From Davidsoniella eucalypti (lineage: Eukaryota > Ascomycota > Sordariomycetes > Microascales > Ceratocystidaceae): a stretch of 14,344 nt of DNA. Where the stretch lies: contig RMBW01000292.1 of the NCBI GenBank assembly GCA_004009845.1, positions 15,530-29,873 on the forward strand, in the 5' to 3' direction. Below, one piece after another: positions 1-7,256 of the stretch (position 1 is its first letter; every line of letters begins with the position of its first letter). A program made the position numbers and the translations under genes. The notes beneath the pieces are model-generated. The model searched no databases. It saw nothing but the letters and a program-made list of their open reading frames with translations, and was not told the origin of the DNA.

Positions 1-732
1 CCGACCTCGTATATACAACCACTCGAGGAAAATGGTGTCAAGGCGGAGTCTTTCGACGACAAAGCTAAGATGCACTGAATTTGTGGGCGGCGAAAAAGGT
101 GAGTCCCTTGAGACGAAGACACTCTACCCATCCCACATCACGAGAACTCGAAATGGCCTTGGCCTAACATCTCTACCATTGAGATTGAAAGAGCTATCAT
201 GACCTCAACCCTAAGAAGTCTGCTGGACCAGATGGGATTAATTTCCAAATGATCCAAAATGCTTATAGGGCTATCCCCGAGGTCTTCCACTATGTCTACA
301 CGGAGCTATTCACTAAAGGACAGTGTCCTACGGTGTGGCGCCAAGGCATTGGAGTGATATTGAAAAACCCAACAAGCCAGACTATTCCCGTATCAAGGCA
401 TATCGGATTATCACGCTGCTGAACTGCTTAGGTAAAGTATTGGAACGAATTTTTGCACAGAGACTTGGTTTCTTGGCTGCAACAAAGGACGACCTGCTTC
501 ACCCAACGCAGTTTGGCGGACGGAAACAACGATCGACGATCGATGCAGCAATGGTTCTCATGGACCAAGTCAAGTCATGGAAAGAACAGGGCCTGAAATC
601 GAGTATTGCACTACTTGATATCAAAGGCGCGTTCGACCATGTTAATAGGGATACCCTACTATGGCACTGCAGAGATCTAGGTCTTCCGAATAACTGCACC
701 CAATGGATCGCAGCCTTTCTCAAAAGAGGAAG
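1..732 (+). pseudogene. LINE-1 ORF2, N-terminal RT part, frameshifted
   Basis: This stretch encodes the region before and including the first RT blocks, but it is spread over several frames. Four deletions and one insertion are visible in bases 1-239 against the intact-frame counterpart at 5588-5829. Another one-base loss lies near 367, in an A/C run, and another near 725. Between about 368 and 725 the frame is open and shows RT motifs: YRIITLLNCLGKVLERI (RT 0/1 region), the QFGGRKQRSTIDA block and motif A, LLDIKGAFDHVNRD, with the catalytic Asp in IKGAFD. The coding sense continues in another frame from about 730. The breaks could be real decay or base-calling errors; I favour error for at least the first 240 bases. 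Confidence 0.8.
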
Positions 733-2712
733 GTCCAGATATGTTTTGATGGCAAACGAACAAACTTCTACACTATTGACCAAGGCATACCGCAAGGCAG
801 CCCAATCTCCCCCATTCTGTTCTTGATTTACTCGAGACTTATACACATCAACATCCCCCAATCCATCCAAGTTCATGGCATTCAGCTCTCATACATTGAT
901 GATATTCTGATTACGGTAGCTTCCAAAAGCTTTGCAAGAAATTGCAGAGCTCTAGAGGCCATCGTTGAAGATCTCACCAGGCAAGCCGACGATAGTTCCG
1001 TCGAGTTTGAGAGTTCCAAGACTGAGCTTCTGCATTTAACAAGGAGTAAAGCAGTAAGCAATGAACACATAGACGTCCTAGGGACGACAATACAACCGTC
1101 AGAGAAGATCAAGTGGCTAGGAATATGGCTAGACTGTCAGCTGAATTTCAGCGAGCATGTCCAAGACAGAACCCTTAAAGCAACCAGAACCCTAATGGGA
1201 ATTCAACGGATTTCGCGGAAGTATAGCGGTCTAAGTGCGAAAGCAACTAGACAGTTATACCAAGCTGTGATTCGTCCTATCATGGAGTACGGTTCGATCC
1301 TCTGGTGGACAAAAATGAAGCCCATTTCCCTCAAGAAACACCTTGAAAAAGTACAAAGTTTGGCGATTTCCATGATGCTTGGCACCTACAAGCAGGCTCC
1401 GAAAAGGGCTTGTGAAATAGAGGCTGGCATTAAACCAGTTGAGATCAACTTGGAATGGAATAACCTCAAGTACGGAACAAGACTTTTACAATTCCCTAAA
1501 CACCACCCCATACGTCATTGCGCCCAACCCACCAAGGACCATCTGAACTCGGAGTCTGACTTTGAGTCTCTTGGTATCTTGGGTCCCTACAAATTGAAGC
1601 GAGAGTCACAAGTGCAAGCAATTGCCGTGGACATCAAGTACCTGATACCTTTCAAGGCACTTCAGCGAGCTAAAATTGTATGGGAGGCACCATGGGCCAA
1701 GCGTACCCCAATCACTACACATATCCCCAAAGTCAAAAAAGAAGAAGCAAAGGAAATCCACCTGGCAACCCTAGCAACCCTATGGTTGGGCGAAGCCTAT
1801 TGTTTGTACACTGACGGGTCTATGGAGGGTGACAAATCCTCCTATGCCTTTGTCGATATGGATAATAACACGGTGCGGTTTCAAGAGGCAAATGCCTTGG
1901 GTCCTTACACTGAGGTTGCAGACTGCGAAAGCTATGCGATCTACAGAGCCCTTTGCTACGTTCGAAAACTGCCACTACGGAAACGAGTCCTGATCTTTGT
2001 CGATAGCCAAGCTGCCATCCAAAGAGTACGGAAGCCTGGTATATTCACGAACCTCATAGAGAAGCTAAACCTGCAGGACCTCGACACCAGTATAGAAATA
2101 CACTGGTGCCCTGGACATGTAGGAATAGAAGGAAATGAGATAGTGGATAAGCTTGCAAAGGAGGCTCTTGAAAAAAGAGTATGCACCTCTATCGCAACCA
2201 CTGGGTATATCAAGAAAAAGATCAAAGAGAACATCTTCAACCTCTGGGACACACTAATCAACCGCGATATCGACAAACTTGGGAATCACTATCGGTCTCT
2301 TGGTAAGACAGGAGTGAGTGATCTGAAACCGATTGAGGGCGAGAAGAGGCTGACAACAGCCTACTATCAACTTCTAACGGGGAAGGGCGCTTACCTGCCG
2401 TACCTAAAGACCATAGGCAAGGTATCGAGTAGCATGTGTCGTCATTGTCAGCTGGACATTGAAACTATTCAGCACTTGGTGTTGGACTGTGATATGTGGC
2501 TTGAGCAAAGACAAGAGTTGAAAGACGTCTGCGATGGTGAGATAAAGATGGAAGATCTATTTAGTAAGGCGAAGCACCAGCAAGCCTTGCTAGTATTTCT
2601 GAAAAAAACAGGAATAGGGGGAAGAAACTGGGGTCGAGTGGAGGAAGTGACCAACGATGGTGTTGCCGGTGAGGGTGAACCAGTCGCACTTCGTGATGAT
2701 TTGTGGTGTTGA
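703..2712 (+). CDS. LINE-1 ORF2: reverse transcriptase C-terminal half, RNase H, CCHC zinc finger
   Basis: This open frame carries the rest of ORF2; the true coding sense enters near 730, so the first few codons are out of frame. RT motif B (GIPQGSPISPIL), motif C (YIDD, bases 892-903) and the downstream KTELLHL and WLGIWLD blocks form the polymerase active site and thumb. RNase H follows, with acidic residues at D (YTDGS, 1813), E (CES, 1927), D (VDSQ, 2002) and D (EIVDKLA, 2146), so the catalytic set looks complete. A C-terminal CX2CX8HX4C finger (codons at 2437, 2446, 2473, 2488) is typical of I/Tad-type ORF2 and is thought to help RNA or target binding. The frame runs about 2 kb without damage and ends in TGA at 2710. 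The product would act in target-primed reverse transcription in the nucleus. Confidence 0.9.
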   Translation: MDRSLSQKRKVQICFDGKRTNFYTIDQGIPQGSPISPILFLIYSRLIHINIPQSIQVHGIQLSYIDDILITVASKSFARNCRALEAIVEDLTRQADDSSVEFESSKTELLHLTRSKAVSNEHIDVLGTTIQPSEKIKWLGIWLDCQLNFSEHVQDRTLKATRTLMGIQRISRKYSGLSAKATRQLYQAVIRPIMEYGSILWWTKMKPISLKKHLEKVQSLAISMMLGTYKQAPKRACEIEAGIKPVEINLEWNNLKYGTRLLQFPKHHPIRHCAQPTKDHLNSESDFESLGILGPYKLKRESQVQAIAVDIKYLIPFKALQRAKIVWEAPWAKRTPITTHIPKVKKEEAKEIHLATLATLWLGEAYCLYTDGSMEGDKSSYAFVDMDNNTVRFQEANALGPYTEVADCESYAIYRALCYVRKLPLRKRVLIFVDSQAAIQRVRKPGIFTNLIEKLNLQDLDTSIEIHWCPGHVGIEGNEIVDKLAKEALEKRVCTSIATTGYIKKKIKENIFNLWDTLINRDIDKLGNHYRSLGKTGVSDLKPIEGEKRLTTAYYQLLTGKGAYLPYLKTIGKVSSSMCRHCQLDIETIQHLVLDCDMWLEQRQELKDVCDGEIKMEDLFSKAKHQQALLVFLKKTGIGGRNWGRVEEVTNDGVAGEGEPVALRDDLWC

Positions 2713-2849
2713 TAATTTTCTTTGTGTTTTTCCTTATGTATTTTATGTTTTGTGTTATGTTTCTACTTGTTTTCTGTTATGTTTTTATTGTTTTATTTGC
2801 TTTTATTTTACATCTTCATAGCTCTTTAGCTCCATAAGATTAATTAATT
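2713..2849 (+). other. LINE-1 3' UTR
   Basis: This T-rich, non-coding stretch lies between the ORF2 stop and the poly(A). It contains repeated TTTT and TGTTATGTTT-like words and ends in TTAATTAATT just before the A-run. No AATAAA signal is present. In LINEs this segment is the one bound by the RT to start target-primed reverse transcription. Its boundaries rest only on the flanking stop codon and A-run. Confidence 0.75.
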
Positions 2850-2870
2850 AAAAAAAAAAAAAAAAAAAAA
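2850..2870 (+). repeat. Poly(A) tail of LINE-1
   Basis: A run of 21 A marks the 3' end of the LINE-1 insertion. The sequence after it is LINE ORF2-internal and not continuous with the LINE-1 3' UTR, which confirms this as an insertion boundary. Confidence 0.93.
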
Positions 2871-3023
2871 GGATCTGGCGGCCATTTTGACCGCCGCCAT
2901 CCAGGATACCTGCGCAGAGGTGATGCCGAAGGCCCGCATCTGCCCCCGGAGTAAGCCTTGGTGGAACGACGAACTCAAGCTATTGAGGAAGTCCTTCCTG
3001 AGGGCCGAACGACATTGGAAGAA
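2871..3023 (+). mobile_element. Internal ORF2 fragment of the same LINE family
   Basis: These 153 bases match 5286-5438 of LINE-2 with about eight substitutions and no gaps (about 95% identity by eye). The segment encodes the stretch between endonuclease and RT containing KPWWNDELKLLRKSFLRAER. It starts immediately after the LINE-1 poly(A) and ends where the 5' UTR of LINE-2 begins (shared bases TGGAAGAA). The simplest reading is an older LINE copy in which LINE-1 inserted on one side and LINE-2 on the other. Unlike the 1-239 overlap, the differences here are substitutions, so this copy is an older or separate lineage. Confidence 0.88.
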
Positions 3024-3139
3024 CAACTCCTACACACTTTTCGACGAAGTGGCACCTTTCAACCATTTTTGCTCGAATTCATCTCAAAACACTTTTAAAA
3101 TACTCACCTCATCTCGACGAATCCATCAATACCATTTGC
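3024..3139 (+). promoter_or_regulatory. Presumed LINE-2 5' UTR and internal promoter region
   Basis: These 116 bases are unlike the fragment to the left and carry no convincing coding frame. They precede the first plausible ORF1 start, ATGATGG at 3140/3143. LINEs of this kind usually carry an internal promoter in this position, but no specific element can be identified here. A reading frame that runs through this stretch from the upstream fragment is an accidental fusion. Confidence 0.5.
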
Positions 3140-4473
3140 ATGATGGCGCAAGCCATGCGCGATGCGTTAAGGGCGATTGAAGCATCGCAAGACTGCGATA
3201 GCCCCCCTGTCACCCCAACTTCTCAACTGACTCGATCAGCCTCGTGCCAACACACATGTACGATAGCGAAATGACCGACGAAAACAACAACACCATCACC
3301 AAAAACAATAAAAACAAGCGCCGCATCGAGGAGATCGAGCTCCCAAGCTCTCCTCCGGTTGCTGCGAAAAAGCTGCACGAGGCGAAAGGCCTCGAACTGT
3401 CGCGTTGGGTCGGCCCTGATCCAAAACAATCCAAGATCGCTGCAAGTATCGCGATCGTCAAGCGTGAGATGGCATCATTAGTAACGCAAGACAGGATGTT
3501 TGAGTCGCTGCAGATTCTGATTGCAGAAGGTTTTGGGAACTTGACTTACCAGACACTCCATCACCGCCTCCAAAAGTCATCATCGCAGATGCATCAAAGG
3601 CCACGGTGGCCTCAGCAAAGGCATTGTACTCTGCCATAACGAAAACGCCAGTCACACCGCCACTCCAACCAGCGGTGCCAAAGAAATGTGACATTATTAA
3701 CAACAACAACAAGAAGAAGAAGGCGGCGAAGAAGGCTACTTTATCTGCGCCTTCCAAGACGGCTTCAACACCGATCACCAACACCACTGACGCGCCTCGC
3801 GACGCGTCACTCGACAAAACAACACCAACAAACAAAGACGCGACAAACAAAGACGCGACAAAATCAAATCAGCCATCCACGCCTGGCGAACATAAAAACA
3901 CGACCAATGCCCCAACCTCAGTCGACTCTGATAAAGGTTGGCAACAAGTTAAACCGCGCAAACCAGCCCGCCCCTCTGTTCAGTCTACACAGAGCACCAA
4001 CAAGCTTCTGCTTATCGGTGGTGGCAAGATTCCCTCTCCAAGCACATCCGTGACTTGGTTAACTGTGATGGAGCGATGAAGGCCATTGAGGTGAGGTTGA
4101 CCTCGAAAACAACATCAGCATCACATGCAGCAGCGCCTCCGCGAAGGCCAGCCTCCTCAAGACGAAGGACAGCTGGCTGGCACGCCTCCGGCCTTTGGGC
4201 TGGAAGGACTGCATCGAGCCTGAGAACTGGCAACGTCTCGTGATGCACGGTATGCGTCTTGACGAGATCGACAACTTTGCTGAAGAGTTTTACGACAGCA
4301 ATGGCATTGAGGCCCTCCCGAGAGTGCGCCTCCTACGCAAGCCTCGCCCAGGACAGACGGTAGGATCCGTCGTGTTTACTGTCCTAAACCAGGCAAGTGC
4401 GTCTGTTTGTCTCAACAAGCAGATGTTCTTTGCCGCGCAAAAAGTCAAGATTGTTAAGTATTTTTATGATTAG
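3140..4473 (+). pseudogene. LINE-2 ORF1 (gag-like RNA-binding protein), multiply frameshifted, no zinc knuckles
   Basis: ORF1 should form the RNA-binding part of the LINE ribonucleoprotein. Coding sense starts at ATG 3140 or 3143 and changes frame four times: near 3200-3250 (probably the six-C run at 3201), near 3535, near 4020 and near 4100. Each change is consistent with loss of one base. The N-terminal half is low complexity, rich in Lys, Asn and Thr, with Ser/Pro stretches. From about 4105 to 4473 one frame holds a globular region including GWKDCIEPENWQRLVMHG and GQTVGSVVFTV, resembling the RRM-like region of fungal LINE ORF1 proteins. The family usually ends in CCHC zinc knuckles. None is present: the frame stops at TAG 4471-4473 right after KIVKYFYD. 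A deletion removing them, or an unusual short ORF1, are both possible. Confidence 0.75.
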
Positions 4474-5074
4474 AAAACTCACGATCTTTCAGCATAACCA
4501 GGGAAAGCGTAAAGGCATTTTGGACCATCTCTTTGAATTAGCGATAAGGCAGAGAGTTGAGATATTGTGCATTCAGGAACCCTGGGTATGGCAAAAAGAA
4601 GGCAAATGGATTTTCCAGGACCACCAAAACTTTCACACCGTCAAACCATCGTTATCTTTGCTAACAAGACCAAGAGTCGTGACCTATATCCAAAAGGACA
4701 TTGACTTCACAATAGAAAAGCCTCTCGACATCGCAAGCAGCGACTTTCAATGCATAAGACTTCATATCGACGCGCAACCATTATTGGTCAACCTCTACAA
4801 CCATCCGACCCAGCCCCTTTTACCGCACCCGCTTGTCCAGCAATGGCAGGTTGGGAATGGCATCATCGTCGGGGACTTCAACACTCATCATCCATGGTGG
4901 TCTGTGAACTGTGAGCAATCGCAGCATGCAGATGAAGTCGTTGGTTGGTTGCAGAGGAACAATGCTGACTTGGTAGTGGATCCCGAGAATGCTCTGGTCA
5001 ACAGAGGCACTTTCTTCACCACCGGTCGCAGAAAACATCAATCATCGATCTCGCCTTCCTCACTGGGCAGATGA
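4466..5074 (+). pseudogene. LINE-2 ORF2 N-terminus: APE-type endonuclease
   Basis: The frame starts at ATG 4466, which overlaps the ORF1 stop by 8 nt (ATGATTAG). The endonuclease nicks target DNA to prime reverse transcription. Visible motifs are IQEPW with the catalytic Glu at 4577, VNLYNHP, and GDFNTHHPWW with the Asp at 4874 and Asn at 4880. This frame goes wrong at the AAAA run at 5032-5035. From there the expected IIDLAF motif reads in the next frame, and the last 12 or so codons to 5074 are spurious. A one-base loss in the A-run would explain it. An upstream in-frame extension to 4397 lies inside ORF1 and is not needed. Confidence 0.85.
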
Positions 5075-5832
5075 AGCAAACGAAAACTAGTTGGACGTGT
5101 GAAGGTCTCCATGGTTCGGATCACCAGTGCATTAAGTTGCAGTTCCACGACGCCCGAAATAACAAAAAAGAGGAGGAAAAGGTGGTATACAATTTGAAGA
5201 AAACTGACTGGCAACAGTTCAGAGACAGCCTCAAAAAAAAAGAGGCACTAGTGTTAGAAAATCTCAAAAAAAGAGATACTCGACCGGATTTGGCGGCCAT
5301 TTTGACCGCCGCCATCCAGGATACCTGCGCAGAGGTGATGCCGAAGGCTCGCATCTGCCCCCGAAGTAAGCCTTGGTGGAACGACGAACTCAAGCTATTG
5401 AGGAAGTCGTTTCTCAGAGCCGAACGACAATGGAAGAAGGATAAGATCTGTCTGACGGAGTACAAAGAAAAACGAAACAGGTATTTCCATGCCATTATCA
5501 AAACCAAAGCTAACTATTTCAATTCTTTCTTAGAACAAGCAACCGGCGACGAAGTCTTCACTGCTATGAGATACACGAAACCCATAACCGACTCGTATAT
5601 ACAACCACTCGAGGAAAATGGTGTCAAGGCGGAGTCTTTCGACGACAAAGCTAAGATGCTACTGAATCTTGTGGGCGGCGAAAAAGGTGAGTCCCTTGAG
5701 GACGAAGACACTCTACCCATCCCACATCACGAGAACTCGAAATGGCCTTGGCCTAACATCTCTACCATTGAGATTGAAAGAGCTATCATGACCTCAAACC
5801 CTAAGAAGTCTGCTGGACCAGATGGGATTTGA
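5036..5832 (+). pseudogene. LINE-2 ORF2 continued: end of endonuclease and linker to RT, cut by element A
   Basis: After the frameshift the endonuclease continues with IIDLAFLTGQ (from 5041) and the SDH catalytic pair (Asp 5119, His 5122), then a Lys-rich linker. The conserved KPWWNDELKLLRKSF stretch follows, and then NPKKSAGPDGI, the conserved block that opens the RT region. The LINE sequence ends at 5829. The TGA at 5830-5832 belongs to the LTR of element A, so the polymerase is severed before its first catalytic motif. This part is the intact-frame counterpart of bases 1-239 and shows what those bases should read. Confidence 0.88.
5825..5829. other. Candidate 5-bp target site duplication of element A (left copy)
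   Basis: GGATT lies immediately outside the TG of the LTR at 5830. Ty3/Gypsy integrases usually duplicate 5 bp (4-6). The matching copy should flank A's 5' LTR, beyond the window, followed by the LINE-2 continuation (AATTTCC in LINE-1). Confidence 0.45.
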
Positions 5833-6010
5833 GACGATATACGAGGAGTTGCGATGAAAACTGGTCGTAAAAGAATAGTTCGATTGAGACCGATGAAGGA
5901 GAAAGAGAAACTAAGACTAATAATCGGCGGGAATAGGTCCCTACTTATAGCCGATTCTAGTACTGACAAGGAATGCCTTGGCTAACCTTACTAGGCCTTA
6001 GTCTCTTACA
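5830..6010 (-). repeat. 3' LTR of element A (181 bp)
   Basis: Read on the minus strand, the LTR starts TGTAAGAGACTAAGG and ends CGTCTCA, giving TG...CA ends. It matches the LTR of B (9276-9453) in conserved islands: the first 18 bases, TTAGCCAAGGCA, the TATA region, ATCGGTCTCAA and CCTCGTATA near the end. Between islands it has diverged. A TATA-like TATAAGTA sits at 5942-5949 (minus strand). The predicted transcript start sequence ATCGGTCTCAA is the complement of 5884-5894. Confidence 0.9.
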
Positions 6011-6014
6011 ATAG

Positions 6015-6025
6015 TCTCCCCCCCC
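6015..6025 (-). other. Polypurine tract of element A
   Basis: On the minus strand GGGGGGGGAGA lies 4 nt (CTAT) before the TG of the 3' LTR. This is where plus-strand DNA synthesis would be primed. Its position next to the LTR confirms orientation and LTR boundary. Confidence 0.85.
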
Positions 6026-6244
6026 ATCGGCAGAAAAATTACACTAATTTTACGTCTAAACATACAAAAACACCCCTGTAGCATGGTGTATACAAACTTA
6101 AAACCGTATAGTACCTTGGTACTCGATATCCAAAAACAGAAATAACTCCAGAAACAGAAATAACTCCAAAATAGGTCAGCAATCTTTATCCTGCAGACGC
6201 TCAGGTGTGCAGGTGACCAAGGTGGTGCAGCTAATATTGCTGCC
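6026..6244 (-). other. 3' UTR of element A
   Basis: This non-coding stretch lies between the pol stop and the polypurine tract. It is A/T-rich on the side next to the LTR and contains a two-copy 18-bp-period repeat (6134-6168). No reading frame is supported. Confidence 0.7.
6134..6168. repeat. Two-copy tandem repeat, 18-bp period
   Basis: The 17-base word AAACAGAAATAACTCCA occurs at 6134-6150 and again at 6152-6168, separated by one G. It lies in the 3' UTR of element A. No function is evident. Confidence 0.9.
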
Positions 6245-6830
6245 TTAGCCTACCATCAGTGGACTGCGTGTGTCCATACTCGTACCATGGTTCTTTTCGG
6301 GGCCATCCTCTGGTAGCAACCAGGCAGTGTAAAGGGATTGGAGGGTCACGTTCCAATTCTTTTTCGTCTTCTCCGTGAAGACCAACCATGCTGCAGTGTC
6401 CTTCACGTGTTCCAATGGTTCCCAGGTAGCATCTTGGTAACCTTTCCATTTGACCAGGGCTTGCGTGTGTCCATGGCGGGTACGTTGCTTGACGATTGCT
6501 TCCACTCTGTACTCGCCTGTTTCCACAGAGTCGTCTTCCCGTGCTTCCCTAGCCGTGATAGCCGCGGGCTCATCATCAGGTACTTCCTGTGAGGGTAAGG
6601 GGTTGTTGGGAGCTCGGCGGATTAGGCTTACGTGGAAGACAGGGTGGATGCCTGTCGGCACGTTCAATCGTACATTGTGGGTGCCTGTAACCTCCAGGAC
6701 TGTGTACAGTCTGGCCAACCAGTCTAACTTCTTGGATGGTCTCTCCGTGGTCAAGTTCTTCGTGTTGAGGTAGACCTTGTCTCCCACTCTGAAGCTCTCA
6801 GATGGTTGACGGAGACGGTTTAGCGCTAGT
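6245..6830 (-). pseudogene. Element A integrase C-terminus with chromodomain
   Basis: The frame is open from the shift near 6830 down to the stop at 6245. An ATG-like start at 6787 is not biologically meaningful. It begins with the FRVGDKVYLNT stretch typical of the GPY/F module and continues through IHPVFHVSLIRRAP. A chromodomain follows at about 6514-6374 (EYRVEAIVK ... LVKWKGYQDATWEPL). All three aromatic-cage residues expected from HP1-type chromodomains appear to be present: Tyr in EYRV, Trp and Tyr in KWKGY. In chromoviruses this domain binds methylated histone H3 (H3K9) and steers integration to heterochromatin. That suits an element found in a nest of other transposons, though this is inference. 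Confidence 0.88.
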
Positions 6831-7256
6831 TTCCTGGTGCTCTTGGGTGGCGGCCATAGCTACGATTGCGAACTGTGTTGCGTTGCTTAGTTTGGTCAAC
6901 CATTCCTGGGCACCACAGACAGGAGACTTGTCGGAGGCAGGGGGACCTTGTACAGATGGTTCAATAATGTCGACGTTAAACCCGTGGGTCATGAAGAATG
7001 GTGAGAGACCCGTAGTGGAAGAGATCCTGTTGTTTAGTGCGAGTTGTGCTTGAGGTAGCAAGGAGGCCCAGTCGTCCTGAGCGAAGGAACAGAAATTGCG
7101 AAGGTACGTTTCGATCTCCTGATTACTGCGTTCTTGGCTGCCATCCGTTTGAGGATGGAACGCTGTGGACAGGCGACGCTGGATCCCAAAGCGACGGCAT
7201 ACTTCGCCCCAAAATAACTGCGCAAATTGAGGCCCTCTATCGGAAACGATAGCAAG
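6798..7256 (-). pseudogene. Element A integrase core, C-terminal part
   Basis: After a one-base loss near 7257 the integrase core continues in this frame. It contains the second catalytic Asp region (SDRGPQF), the HPQTDGSQERSN block with the catalytic Glu (codon 7131-7133), and LNNRISSTTGLSPFF, which is typical of Gypsy integrases. The frame closes at 6798 because of a second shift near 6830, which would be a one-base insertion or two-base deletion. The true coding sense then continues into the chromodomain frame. Confidence 0.82.

Larger units (their letters stand above)
1..2870 (+). mobile_element. LINE-1: 3' part of a Tad1/I-type non-LTR retrotransposon
   Basis: This is the 3' portion of a LINE: ORF2 from the endonuclease/RT linker through RT, RNase H and a CCHC finger, then a 3' UTR and a poly(A) run. 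RNase H after the RT places it in the I/Tad1 superfamily, which is common in filamentous fungi. The 5' end lies left of the window. Bases 1-239 align to 5588-5829 of LINE-2 with, by eye, no substitutions but five single-base indels, so the two copies belong to the same very young family. The 3' end is defined by the A-run, after which unrelated LINE-internal sequence starts. Confidence 0.93.
3024..5829 (+). mobile_element. LINE-2: 5' part of a Tad1/I-type LINE, interrupted by Gypsy element A
   Basis: The order is a short 5' UTR, ORF1 (RNA-binding, gag-like), ORF2 endonuclease, and the linker leading to RT. The right limit is exact: after GATGGGATT (5821-5829) LINE-1 continues with AATTTCC, whereas here the LTR of element A begins. 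The rest of LINE-2 is expected beyond the nested Gypsy elements, outside the window. The left limit is inferred from the end of the 2871-3023 fragment; no terminal repeat exists to prove it. Confidence 0.85.

Noticed and set aside
2887..3180. Small plus-strand reading frame after the poly(A)
   Set aside because: Its first half is the LINE ORF2 fragment and its second half is the 5' UTR of LINE-2; the fusion is accidental.
3838..3860. Repeated ACAAAGACGCGACAAA motif in LINE-2 ORF1 as a functional repeat
   Set aside because: It is a two-copy coding repeat in a low-complexity Lys/Asn/Thr region, with nothing to suggest a separate role.
3688..4053. Arg-rich plus-strand frame inside LINE-2 ORF1
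   Set aside because: It is a shadow of the Lys/Thr-rich ORF1 coding frame.
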